NCBI RefSeq assembly: GCF_042920265.1
Contig: NZ_JBDQZI010000014.1
Coordinates: 1-64,000 of the forward strand
Direction: 5' to 3'
DNA length: 64,000 bases
DNA from: Lysinibacillus_B sp042920265
GTDB lineage: Bacteria > Bacillota > Bacilli > Bacillales_A > Planococcaceae
The notes beneath the pieces are model-generated. The model was not told where the DNA came from. It was given only the letters and a program-made list of their open reading frames with translations, and did no database searches. Below, piece by piece: positions 44,017-52,169 of this stretch (its first letter is position 1; each line of letters opens with the position of its first letter). The position numbers and the translations under genes are program-made.

Positions 44017-44916
44017 ATGTTTCCAGCAAAGCTAGAATATATTATTGAAGTGGCAAAAATGAAGTCTATAAACAAAGCTGCCAAAAGTCTCAACGTCACG
44101 CAGCCTACAATTAGCCAAGCGATTTATCAAATGGAAGAAGAAATCGGATTTCCACTCTTTATTCGGTCAAAATCAGGCACTTATCCAAGTGAAAAAGGAA
44201 AAGACATTATTAAAAAAGCTGTTGAAATTCTGGAGAAATTTGAAGAATTAGATGCATTGTTTGGGTATACGAAAGTGACGGAGGAATTACGTTTAGCAGC
44301 GATTCCAGGTGTCATGCTTCCACTAGTTAAAACGGTTACTAATTACAAAAAAAGCTATCCTAACATTGAAATTTTTTTAACAGAAGGATCAAGTGAAGAG
44401 GTCATAAAAAAAATTTTAGACAGAGAATTAGATGCCGGACTCATTGTACAATCAAGTTTATTTCATGAAGAAATAAATGATTTAATTTTCGAGCCTGTTG
44501 TGAAAGGAAAAATGGTTGCTGTAGCAAGCCATCGCTCCCCTTATGCGAAAGAGAAATTCATCACTGTAGAACAATTAAAGGAAGAAAATTTAATTTTTTA
44601 TAAAGATGACCATGTAAAACACTTTGAAGCAGAGTTCACAAGAAAATACGGAAATTTAAATATACTATTTCGTACAAATAATGTTGAAGCGATCATTCTA
44701 GGCATTTCAGAACAAAACGCCATGAGTGTTGGGCATGACTATTCCCTTTACTTCTCCCAATTTTATTTAGAAGGAAAACTTGTTCCATTAGAAATTAAAG
44801 GGTTTGAACAATTACCTGTACAAATTGGTTGGATTCGCAACAAACATATTCCCTTAAGTCCACAAGTGAAAAATTTTATTAGCAGATATAAAATGGCTCA
44901 AGTGTTAGATTTTTAA
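44017..44916 (+). CDS. LysR-family regulator
   Basis: A 299-aa regulator. The N-terminal helix-turn-helix MKSINKAAKSLNVTQPTISQ followed by AIYQMEEEIGFPLFIRSKSG is diagnostic. The C-terminal part is a periplasmic-binding-like effector domain. The start is ATG 44017, about nine bases after AAGGGG; the longer frame has no ribosome site. Divergent from the dehydrogenase gene with a LysR-type dyad between, which suggests control of that gene. The inducer is unknown. Confidence 0.88.
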   Translation: MFPAKLEYIIEVAKMKSINKAAKSLNVTQPTISQAIYQMEEEIGFPLFIRSKSGTYPSEKGKDIIKKAVEILEKFEELDALFGYTKVTEELRLAAIPGVMLPLVKTVTNYKKSYPNIEIFLTEGSSEEVIKKILDRELDAGLIVQSSLFHEEINDLIFEPVVKGKMVAVASHRSPYAKEKFITVEQLKEENLIFYKDDHVKHFEAEFTRKYGNLNILFRTNNVEAIILGISEQNAMSVGHDYSLYFSQFYLEGKLVPLEIKGFEQLPVQIGWIRNKHIPLSPQVKNFISRYKMAQVLDF

Positions 44917-45316
44917 ATTGGTGGAAGATGAAATGACGACTTGAATATTTACGCAAGGTGTTTAAGATAATCAATTACACCCATTGTAGATAAACATGAA
45001 TTAAATGCTTCTATTACACCACACATCAAAACAAACAAACTATGAAGTGTCGACGATTTTTAGCTTGGTTCATTTCTAATAAAAAGCAGACGGTCAACTA
45101 GAGGTGTATGATCACACTCTAAACCGTCTGCTATTTTTATACTTGAGCTATTTTATAAGTGAACGGATTCCTCAAGCTCAGAATCTATTCATAATTAAAT
45201 TTACACTATCTCCGACTATGCCAAATCTCTTACCATATGCCCTGCAGTCAAGGATGATAAACTTTTAGAAAATATGCTTTTATAAAAACACCATATTGTA
45301 ACAAACCACTAAGAAA
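44917..45316. other. gap with hairpin repeat copy B
   Basis: No gene seen. The gap holds copy B of the hairpin family at 45085-45132. The remainder is AT-rich and featureless to my eye. Confidence 0.6.
45085..45132. repeat. hairpin repeat family, copy B
   Basis: AGCAGACGGT (45085-45094) pairs with ACCGTCTGCT (45123-45132), with the inner arm CTAGAGGTGT / ACACTCTAAA. Left flank CTAATAAAA is as in the other copies. Confidence 0.85.
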
Positions 45317-47011
45317 TTAAATTTTGAATTGGCTTACTAATGTTCTTAGTTTTTCAGCCATTTCAGATAATGAAGCTGCTGATGAAGATACTTCTTCAAT
45401 TGTAGCTAGTTGCTCTTCAGCCGCTGCAGCAATTTCTTGTGTGTTTTTAGAAGAATTTTTCGCTAAATGTGCAACCTCATCAACAGAGGCAGTTACCTCT
45501 TCAATGCTTGCCGAAATTTGTTCTGAAACAGCTGCTAATTCTTGCGTTTGAGCATTTACATTTTCAACAGACTGTAAAATTTGAATAAATGCATTGCCTG
45601 TTTCTTTTACTACTTCTAACCCTTTTTTTACTTCTTCATTTTCATTTTCTGTAGTAGCAACTGCTTTTTCTGTTTCTTTTTGGATAAGTTGAATAATTTC
45701 TGCAATTTGATTGGCTGATTCTCTCGATTGCTCTGCCAGCTTACGTACTTCATCCGCTACCACTGCGAATCCTTTCCCATGCTCTCCAGCGCGTGCAGAT
45801 TCAATTGCAGCATTCAATGCTAGTAAATTCGTTTGATCAGCAATACTTGTAATGGCTTCGATAATTTGCCCTATTTCATTTGAGCGACTTTCTAATTGTT
45901 GCATCGTTTTCTTAGTAAATTCACTCGTATCAAAGATTGCATTCATTTGGTTTGATACTTCTTGAATAAAACCATATCCTTTGTTTGATTGTGTAGCTGT
46001 ATCTGTGACAGACTCAGCAACTAAAGAAGAGGAGTCCGCAATTCGTTGAATACCTGTTGAAATTTCATTCATCGCAACAGCACTTTCTTCTGTATTTTTT
46101 CCTTGTGTATCAATTGCAGACGCTACTTCTTGAATCGATCCTGCTACTTGATTTGTTGTATATGTTGTTTGCTCAGTACTTGCCATTAGTTGCTCTGAAG
46201 AAGCGGCAACTTGCTCAGCCATTACATTGACTTCGTTTAACAATGTTTTTAAGTTTTGTGTCATCGTATTAAAGCCAGTTGCTAACTGACCAATTTCGTC
46301 ACGATTCCGTATAGTTATTTTTTCACCTGTTAAATCACCGTTAGCAATTTTTCCGACAGCCGCAGTGAGAGAAATAACTGGTCTTGAAATCATTCGGCTA
46401 ATAATTAATGCTATCAAAATGGAGATAACAATTGATAGAATCGAAATTGCTAAAACGACGTTTATTGTCTTCACAGTTGTCTTGGATAAAGCATCGCTTG
46501 CTATATGTAATTCTTGCTGTTGGTAATTTATTAATGCATCAATACCCGCGGAAAGATTTTTCCGTGCTTCTTTTCCATCAGTTTTCATTATTTGAAGCAC
46601 CATTTCCGTATTACCTTGTTGTTTCAGAGCAATCATTTTCTCAGCTACGGTAATGTAGTCACTTTCTGCTTTTATTATTTTTTCAATTAGTTGCTTCGCT
46701 TCAGGATTTGTTGTATTAGCATTGATTTCTTCAATTTTTATTTTTATTTCCTCTTCAATGGCGTATAAGTTTCTTATTTCCTCTTCGTTTCCGCTAACTA
46801 AATAGTCTTGTAATGCAATGATTTCGTTATCCGTTAACGATAATATTTCAGTTACTATTTCAATTTTTGTTGAACGATCTTCAATAGTTGCACTATAGCT
46901 ATTATCTACACCTTTAAATTGAGTGTAAGTAATAATGGAGATAGTAATTAAAAGTACGATAACAATTGAAAAAGCTGATAATATTTTTTTACCAATAGTC
47001 ATTTTTCCCAT
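45317..47011 (-). CDS. methyl-accepting chemotaxis protein
   Basis: Chemoreceptor of 564 aa. First membrane helix at about residues 10-32, a helical extracytoplasmic bundle of some 150 residues rich in Glu/Lys, second helix at about 185-208, then HAMP (ISRPVISLTAAVGKIANGDL) and the coiled-coil signalling domain with ITSIADQTNLLALNAAIESA and RAGEHGKGFAVVADEVRKLA. Four-helix-bundle sensor type; ligand unknown. AAAGGAG precedes the ATG. Not adjacent to other chemotaxis genes. Confidence 0.92.
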   Translation of the reverse strand: MGKMTIGKKILSAFSIVIVLLITISIITYTQFKGVDNSYSATIEDRSTKIEIVTEILSLTDNEIIALQDYLVSGNEEEIRNLYAIEEEIKIKIEEINANTTNPEAKQLIEKIIKAESDYITVAEKMIALKQQGNTEMVLQIMKTDGKEARKNLSAGIDALINYQQQELHIASDALSKTTVKTINVVLAISILSIVISILIALIISRMISRPVISLTAAVGKIANGDLTGEKITIRNRDEIGQLATGFNTMTQNLKTLLNEVNVMAEQVAASSEQLMASTEQTTYTTNQVAGSIQEVASAIDTQGKNTEESAVAMNEISTGIQRIADSSSLVAESVTDTATQSNKGYGFIQEVSNQMNAIFDTSEFTKKTMQQLESRSNEIGQIIEAITSIADQTNLLALNAAIESARAGEHGKGFAVVADEVRKLAEQSRESANQIAEIIQLIQKETEKAVATTENENEEVKKGLEVVKETGNAFIQILQSVENVNAQTQELAAVSEQISASIEEVTASVDEVAHLAKNSSKNTQEIAAAAEEQLATIEEVSSSAASLSEMAEKLRTLVSQFKI

Positions 47012-48161
47012 AATAATAGCTCCTTTTATATTAATTTACTGAGTCGTATCCTTTGATATAAACTAAATGCATACTGGTATTTTTGTTGAATACAATAATT
47101 GTCTCTATGACGGGATGATACTTTCTACTAAATCGGCTGCAAATATTTTTTGTGAAACCATATGTTGAATCTCTGCATAGTTGGCGTTATTTTCAGTCAA
47201 GATATTATATTACTAACGTATATCTTTTTTAAACGCTCACCAGCCCATCATTTATGTAAGTCACGATGAAATGTATATGTATTAGGTAAATCAAAGTTGC
47301 GCATCAATACTAACAATCATTAAGTTCCTTTTACAAAGCCCCCATGTTGTAGAATTACTATCTTTCCCCTAAATAGAAGTATCGCCAAACTTCTGTTAAT
47401 GTTCCGTTACGCATCCGTCACAATTTTTACCATTTTCCATTCAGCCAAGGAGACGTTGTACCATTTGCTATAACCTTTCCTCAAAACCTAAATTCCTAAC
47501 ACTTTACTAGATCACCATTTAAAAATTACTATAAAAAGGAAATACATATTTTATTATGGTTGAAAATGCTGTTAAAAGCGATAGATATTTTAACATATAT
47601 ATAATGAATCCCCCTTCTAAATCAATTATAAATGATATAAATCTCTTAAAAGAATGAGAATTCATAAGCAAATTCTTTAAAATACTATTTTCTATTACTT
47701 AATATTAAGATTAGAAAAGAGAAAAACAGCTATACTGCTTGCTCCGGTTTCTACTGAGGAGCTTTTTTTGGGGTAATAATACGGATGAAGTCCTAAACTC
47801 AAACTTATAGGTTTTAAATAGCATTAAACTTTTAAAAACACCGCTGTAATGGATGCTCATTTACACACGTTAGCACATGCTGAATAGCTCATTTTCAAGC
47901 TCTTTTCACAAAAGTCTATAAGGTATTCCGGATTTTTTTGTTTAATATAATAGTAAAAGTAGACGGCCAATTAGAAATGCATTATTACACTTCTAGACCG
48001 TCTACTTTTTATGCTTGAACAAATATTAAATTACATATAACTTAAATACATCCTAATAAAAGCAATGTTAAAAAACAGGTTTAAATTAGATTTAGTGCGC
48101 CAGTTCACTGCTTATTACTGCTTCATAAGCGCTAACTTTTTAAGATTACATCATTCTATCG
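47012..48161. other. 1.15-kb gap, no gene
   Basis: I see no supported gene. It contains the chemoreceptor promoter region at the left, a rightward hairpin GCTCC / GGAGC (47741-47745 with 47758-47762) followed by TTTTTTT, and copy C of the hairpin family. The segment after copy C (48007-48110) resembles the segment after copy E (58349-58450), so the repeated unit is longer than the hairpin here. Confidence 0.6.
47958..48006. repeat. hairpin repeat family, copy C
   Basis: AGTAGACGGCC (47958-47968) pairs with GACCGTCTACT (47996-48006). It carries compensating changes at the third stem pair (C-G in other copies, T-A here). Similarity to copy E continues for about 100 bases to the right. Confidence 0.85.
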
Positions 48162-49130
48162 TCAATCCACATTGTTGGATTCAAAGTGATCAAGCAATGC
48201 ACGCACTTCATCTGTTGATTTCGTGTTCATCAATTGATTTCTTAATTCACCCGCTCCGCGGAATCCTTTGACATAAATTTTGAAAAAGCGATGAAGCCCT
48301 GTGATGGAACGTGGTAGTACTTCTGCATATTGATCTTGAAGGTCAAGCTGCAGCCTTAAAAGATCCAGGTACTCTTTACTGCTATGCTCTTTTGGCTCTT
48401 TTTCAAAGGCAAAAGGATTTTTAAAAATACCTCGTCCGATCATCACGCCATCAATACCATATTTTTCAGCAAGCTCCAGCCCCGTTTGACGGTCAGGAAT
48501 GTCTCCATTGATGGTTAATAGCGTATTTGGTGCGATACGGTCACGTAATTTTTTGATTTCCGGAATTAGCTCCCAATGCGCATCTACTTGGCTCATTTCC
48601 TTTCTTGTACGTAAATGAATCGAAAGGTTCGCAATATCTTGTTTTAAAATATGCGTTAGCCACTCCTCCCACTCATTGACATCGCTATAGCCAAGTCGTG
48701 TTTTCACGCTGACAGGCAGTCCGCCCGTTTTTGCTGCTTGAATCAGCTCTGCCGCGACGTCTGGACGTAGAATAAGACCACTGCCTTTCCCTCTCGACGC
48801 CACATTCGGTACAGGGCAGCCCATATTAATATCGATGCCTTTAAACCCGAGCTCTGCCATGCCAATACTCATTTGACGGAAATATGCGGGATTATCCCCC
48901 CAAATATGTGCCACCATGGGCTGCTCATCTTCTGTAAAAATCAAACGGCCACGCACACTTTTCATGCCCTCTGGATGACAATAGCTATCCGAATTTGTAA
49001 ACTCAGTAAAAAATACATCCGGTCGACCGGCTGCACTTACGACGTGACGAAAAACAACATCGGTCACATCTTCCATTGGTGCCAGTACAAAAAATGGTCG
49101 TGGTAAATCACGCCAAAAATTCTCTATCAT
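48162..49130 (-). CDS. tRNA-dihydrouridine synthase-like protein
   Basis: FMN-dependent TIM-barrel enzyme that reduces uridines in tRNA. FVLAPMEDVTDVVFR is at about residues 14-28, and INMGCPVPNVASRGKGSGL has the catalytic C105. NLSIHLRTRKEMSQ and DGVMIGRGIFKNPFAF bind FMN phosphate. I start at ATG 49130; a GTG seven codons upstream has no ribosome site, though the ATG site (GAGAGG) is also distant, so the start is uncertain. Length is about 322 aa. It belongs to a less common Dus branch than the DusB found near lysS. Confidence 0.85.
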   Translation of the reverse strand: MIENFWRDLPRPFFVLAPMEDVTDVVFRHVVSAAGRPDVFFTEFTNSDSYCHPEGMKSVRGRLIFTEDEQPMVAHIWGDNPAYFRQMSIGMAELGFKGIDINMGCPVPNVASRGKGSGLILRPDVAAELIQAAKTGGLPVSVKTRLGYSDVNEWEEWLTHILKQDIANLSIHLRTRKEMSQVDAHWELIPEIKKLRDRIAPNTLLTINGDIPDRQTGLELAEKYGIDGVMIGRGIFKNPFAFEKEPKEHSSKEYLDLLRLQLDLQDQYAEVLPRSITGLHRFFKIYVKGFRGAGELRNQLMNTKSTDEVRALLDHFESNNVD

Positions 49131-49365
49131 GTCAAACTCAAATCCTCTCACTATGGATACTGCTTCAAACTCTCGGTCAAAAATATGAAGCTAACTGTTC
49201 CACTTCTTTTACACTTATATCATGCTTCATTACTCATTATCAAACACAAGTACATTTATACTTTGTGAAAATCGAACATGTTTATTTTAACGAAAATCGA
49301 TGCTGAATGGTATTTTTATAAACAAAACAGCAGATGATTTAGACTTTTTTCTATACTATCTGAGT

Positions 49366-49489
49366 TTTGACCGGATGGAGCGGCTTTTTGCTCGGATACC
49401 GTAGCTTTTTGACCGTTCATCGCGGGCTTTTGCTCGGATACAGCAAAGTTTTGCTCGCACTAGATTGTTTGATCGGTCACTATCGCAAA
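49366..49489. repeat. 21-bp degenerate tandem repeat, nearly six units
   Basis: Units start at 49366, 49387, 49408, 49429 and 49450, with a partial one at 49471. Each full unit begins TTTTG, then A/C, then CCG or TCG; two units share TTTTGCTCGGATAC. The period is exactly 21 bases. One rightward frame is open through the array and ends at TAA near 49495, but it has no start or ribosome site. Confidence 0.8.
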
Positions 49490-49814
49490 TTTTAAAATAA
49501 TTTCTATCAGCCATCGAATCCTAACAGAAATGGGTTTTGTGTTGAGTGGTAAATAATCTAGATTAAATGGATGAATTTCATTTTTTTATAATAATTTCTA
49601 TAAACCCCCACAAATATTCTACCTACTTTCACCCTTTAACTTTTGTTCGCAAAAAATATTCTTCGTATTAGTTTCTACACTAAACAACGCGTATATACCG
49701 CTATATTACCGAACAATAAAACATAAAAATATATCATTATTCGTCTTTAAATGAATTTAGTAATTGTGAAATCAGTTCAAATATGCTATTTTATTATCTG
49801 ATTAAATAATCTAT

Positions 49815-49889
49815 CACCCCCATATAGTCCTGATAATTGGGTTCAGGAGTTTCTACGGAGCAACCTTAATTGCTCTACTATGGTTGGTG
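49815..49889 (+). ncRNA. purine (guanine-class) riboswitch
   Basis: The core reads P2 CCTGA / TCAGG with loop TAATTGG, then AGTTTCTAC, then P3 AGCAA-CCTTAA-TTGCT and TACTATGG, closed by P1 CACC..CCATA / TATGG..GGTG. This matches the xpt-type purine aptamer. The pyrimidine before UAUGG is C, which specifies guanine or hypoxanthine, not adenine. It precedes a purine permease and a phosphoribosyltransferase. Confidence 0.9.
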
Positions 49890-49978
49890 CATTTCTTTTA
49901 TTGTATAGAGCGCATTTTTTTATTGTATAGAGAGCATTTCTTTTTTATATAGATCGCATTTCAATTACTTTATTGGCC
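49889..49978 (+). repeat. 22-bp tandem repeat behind the riboswitch
   Basis: Units GCATTTCTTTTATTGTATAG.. start at 49889, 49912 and 49934, with a weaker fourth at 49956. They share GCATTT, a T-tract and TATAGA. They begin on the last bases of the riboswitch P1 stem. I see no ordinary terminator hairpin in this expression platform. Confidence 0.75.
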
Positions 49979-50057
49979 TTTATCTTCATGAGGTTTTGTA
50001 TCACGAATAGTGTCGTTTGTTGCTCCACATATGGTGGCGTGTTGAGGGGAGAACAAG

Positions 50058-51131
50058 ATGGACATTTGGAAGGACATTTTAGCAGCACTTAGTGGCGTAT
50101 TAAATGCTTTACCACAGGGGCTGCTCGCACTTACATTCGGTTTCGCTTCCATTCCTACTGCACTTGCATTTATGGTCGGTGCGTTTGGTAATGCGGCAAC
50201 GAGTAATGTGGCAGTTATTTCGTATCAGGCTGAAACTATTACATTAGCTGGTACAATGGGGAAAAACATGAGGGAACGACTCTCCATGATTTTCTTTGGT
50301 GCTGCAATTTTATTAATTATTGGCCTTTTTGGTATTTTAGAAACGGTTATTGATTGGATTGGGCCTATCATTACGACAGGTATGATGGCCGGTGTTGGCA
50401 TTATGCTTTCTAAAGTGGCATGGGATATGGCGAAAAGCGATCGCATCGTCGGTATCACTTCGGTGTTAAGTGCTTTCGTCGTTTACTTTGCGACGAAGGA
50501 TTTAGTATACACGATTACAGCATCTGTTATTTTATCTAGCATTGTATATGCATTTACAAAAAAAGAAGAAGACAATCTTGCCAAGCGCCCTGCAGTTAAG
50601 GAAGGGTTTCATTTACAAAAATTAATTGTCAACCCTATGGTGATCCGTGGAGCCTTAGCAATGGTATGTTTAAATATCGGAGCAAATATTGCATTCGGTA
50701 AAATCAACGGTGAAATCTCAAATACTGATGTCAATGTAGATACGTTAACGATTATTAGTAGCTTAGCAGATATGGTTTCTTCATTATTCGGTGGAGCTCC
50801 TGTTGAAATTGTCATTTCAGCAACTGCAAGTGCACCTCACGCTGTTTGGTCAGGCGTTTTGATGATGGTATTGATGGCCATCGTTCTGATTACAGGACTT
50901 CTTCCTAAAATCGGAAAGTATGTACCAAGTTCTTCGATTGCAGGTTTCTTATTCGTCTTAGGTGCAATTGTTACTTTACCAGGTAATGCTGCAATGGCAT
51001 TAACAGGCGAAGGTGCGGGAAATGGCATCGTTGGCGGTGTGACAATGGTTGTTACTGCAATTACTGACCCATTCCTTGGTATGTTATCAGGAATCATTGT
51101 ACAATTTCTTATGACTTTATTCGGATTTTAA
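50058..51131 (+). CDS. NCS2-family purine permease
   Basis: Membrane transporter of 357 aa with about ten to eleven helices. ALTFGFASIPTALAFMVGAFG and SLFGGAPVEIVISATASAPH are the substrate-site regions of the NCS2 (nucleobase:cation symporter 2) type. It is shorter than the usual 430 aa, but both the substrate motif and the C-terminal helices are present. GAGGGGAG lies six bases before the ATG. Behind a guanine riboswitch and coupled to a phosphoribosyltransferase gene, which supports hypoxanthine/guanine uptake. Confidence 0.8.
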   Translation: MDIWKDILAALSGVLNALPQGLLALTFGFASIPTALAFMVGAFGNAATSNVAVISYQAETITLAGTMGKNMRERLSMIFFGAAILLIIGLFGILETVIDWIGPIITTGMMAGVGIMLSKVAWDMAKSDRIVGITSVLSAFVVYFATKDLVYTITASVILSSIVYAFTKKEEDNLAKRPAVKEGFHLQKLIVNPMVIRGALAMVCLNIGANIAFGKINGEISNTDVNVDTLTIISSLADMVSSLFGGAPVEIVISATASAPHAVWSGVLMMVLMAIVLITGLLPKIGKYVPSSSIAGFLFVLGAIVTLPGNAAMALTGEGAGNGIVGGVTMVVTAITDPFLGMLSGIIVQFLMTLFGF

Positions 51132-51148
51132 TGGAGGATTTTCATAAT

Positions 51149-51685
51149 ATGAACACATATACATTGACAATCGGCTCTTTGACAAGAGAGCTTCCGATTC
51201 TACCTATCTCTGATTCGTTAAGTATTGCTAGCTTTGTTATTCTTGGTGATACGGAAATCGTCAGCGTGACAGCACCTATGCTTGCTGATAAATTACCAGA
51301 AGTCGATCTTTTAATTACAGCTGAAGCAAAAGGGATCCCCTTAGTCCATGAGATAGCGAAGCATTTGGGAATGCCACGTTATATTGTTGCGAGAAAGTCA
51401 ATCAAAGCATATATGGAAGACCCACTTATTAGCAAAGTAAATTCCATCACAACACAAAAAGAGCAATTTCTCTGCCTCGATCGAATGGATGCAGAATTCA
51501 TTAAAGGCAAACGTGTTGCATTAATTGACGACGTCATTAGTAGTGGTGAATCCCTTCGCGCACTTGCAGAACTTGTTGAAAGTGCAGGCGCAAACATCGT
51601 AGCACAAGCAGCGATTTTAGCAGAAGGTGACGCAGCTCATCGCGACGACATTATATTCTTAGAAAAACTACCCCTTTTTGAGTAA
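51149..51685 (+). CDS. purine phosphoribosyltransferase-like protein
   Basis: Type I phosphoribosyltransferase of 178 aa. The PRPP loop is VALIDDVISSGESL (about residues 126-139), and LLITAEAKGIPLVHEIAKHL is the flap/PPi-loop region as in adenine and xanthine phosphoribosyltransferases. It would trap an imported purine as its nucleotide. I start at ATG 51149, eleven bases after GGAGG; the ATG at 51131, overlapping the permease stop, has no ribosome site of its own. Which base is used is not clear. Confidence 0.8.
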   Translation: MNTYTLTIGSLTRELPILPISDSLSIASFVILGDTEIVSVTAPMLADKLPEVDLLITAEAKGIPLVHEIAKHLGMPRYIVARKSIKAYMEDPLISKVNSITTQKEQFLCLDRMDAEFIKGKRVALIDDVISSGESLRALAELVESAGANIVAQAAILAEGDAAHRDDIIFLEKLPLFE

Positions 51686-51715
51686 TTGGTAACAATGATT
51701 ATATCTTAACAAAAG

Positions 51716-51757
51716 GAAACACCTTCGACCGAGTAATGTGCTGAAGGTGTTTCTTTT
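51716..51757 (+). terminator. terminator of the purine operon
   Basis: GAAACACCTTC (51716-51726) pairs perfectly with GAAGGTGTTTC (51743-51753), followed by TTTTCGTTCT. Confidence 0.85.
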
Positions 51758-52055
51758 CGTTCTCTTATTATCGTGATGTGTTTACCTCTATGATCTTCTA
51801 CAACTTTTGCAATATATCCTGAGAAGTCTACTGTTTTAAAAAGCTTTTGCTCTTCAATTTTATTTAAGTGATATGTACCATCTAAGAAAAACTAGCTTAA
51901 TGAATGAATGTGATTCACTAATTGAGCGGATTACTTGTACACACGAAGGTAAAGTCCCTTAGAAGTAGGATAAAGCTTTGCGACGAGGATGGCGGCATTT
52001 TGCTGTGACCACCGCAGGAGCAATAGTTCTTAATGGACCATGATTAAGAAGTAAA

Positions 52056-52100
52056 GGGGTGTCCAGAAAGTTTTTACCTTTCTGGACACCCCCTTCTTTT
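52056..52100 (+). terminator. long hairpin terminator
   Basis: A perfect 15-bp stem pairs 52056-52070 (GGGGTGTCCAGAAAG) with 52078-52092, followed by CCTTCTTTT. The polarity suits rightward transcription, although the adjacent gene to the right is leftward; it may end both. Confidence 0.7.
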
Positions 52101-52169
52101 AAAATGAGTTGTAAGACGTTACGAGTGACTATTGTTTCGTATCCATTTTATGAGGCTGGATTACTGTCA

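Larger units (their letters stand above)
49131..50057. other. gap with tandem repeats and riboswitch
   Basis: No gene seen in 927 bases. It holds the 21-bp tandem repeats (49366-49489), the purine riboswitch (49815-49889) and 22-bp tandem repeats after it, all annotated separately. The segment 49500-49800 is AT-rich and featureless to my eye; it should contain the promoter for the riboswitch. Confidence 0.65.
51686..52169. other. gap with terminators and repeat debris
   Basis: Holds the purine-operon terminator, a leftward open stretch without a start (51706-51891), a GC-richer block near 51970-52030 related to the repeats at 11 kb, and a long hairpin at 52056-52092. No gene is supported. 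Confidence 0.55.

Noticed and set aside
47741..47770. Second purine riboswitch, suggested by GGTTTCTACTGAGG
   Set aside because: Only the GTTTCTAC string matches. The P2/P3 stems are absent and there is no purine gene downstream. It is a simple hairpin with a T-tract.
49366..49497. Protein made of 7-residue repeats from the 21-bp array
   Set aside because: One frame is open, but it has no start codon or ribosome site and the composition (Leu/Gly/Tyr/Arg) is not convincing.
51706..51891. Leftward open stretch with protein-like sequence (VDFSGYIAKVVEDHRGKH)
   Set aside because: No start codon, preceded by a stop, and it runs through the purine-operon terminator. It may be an old remnant, but 61 open codons can occur by chance.
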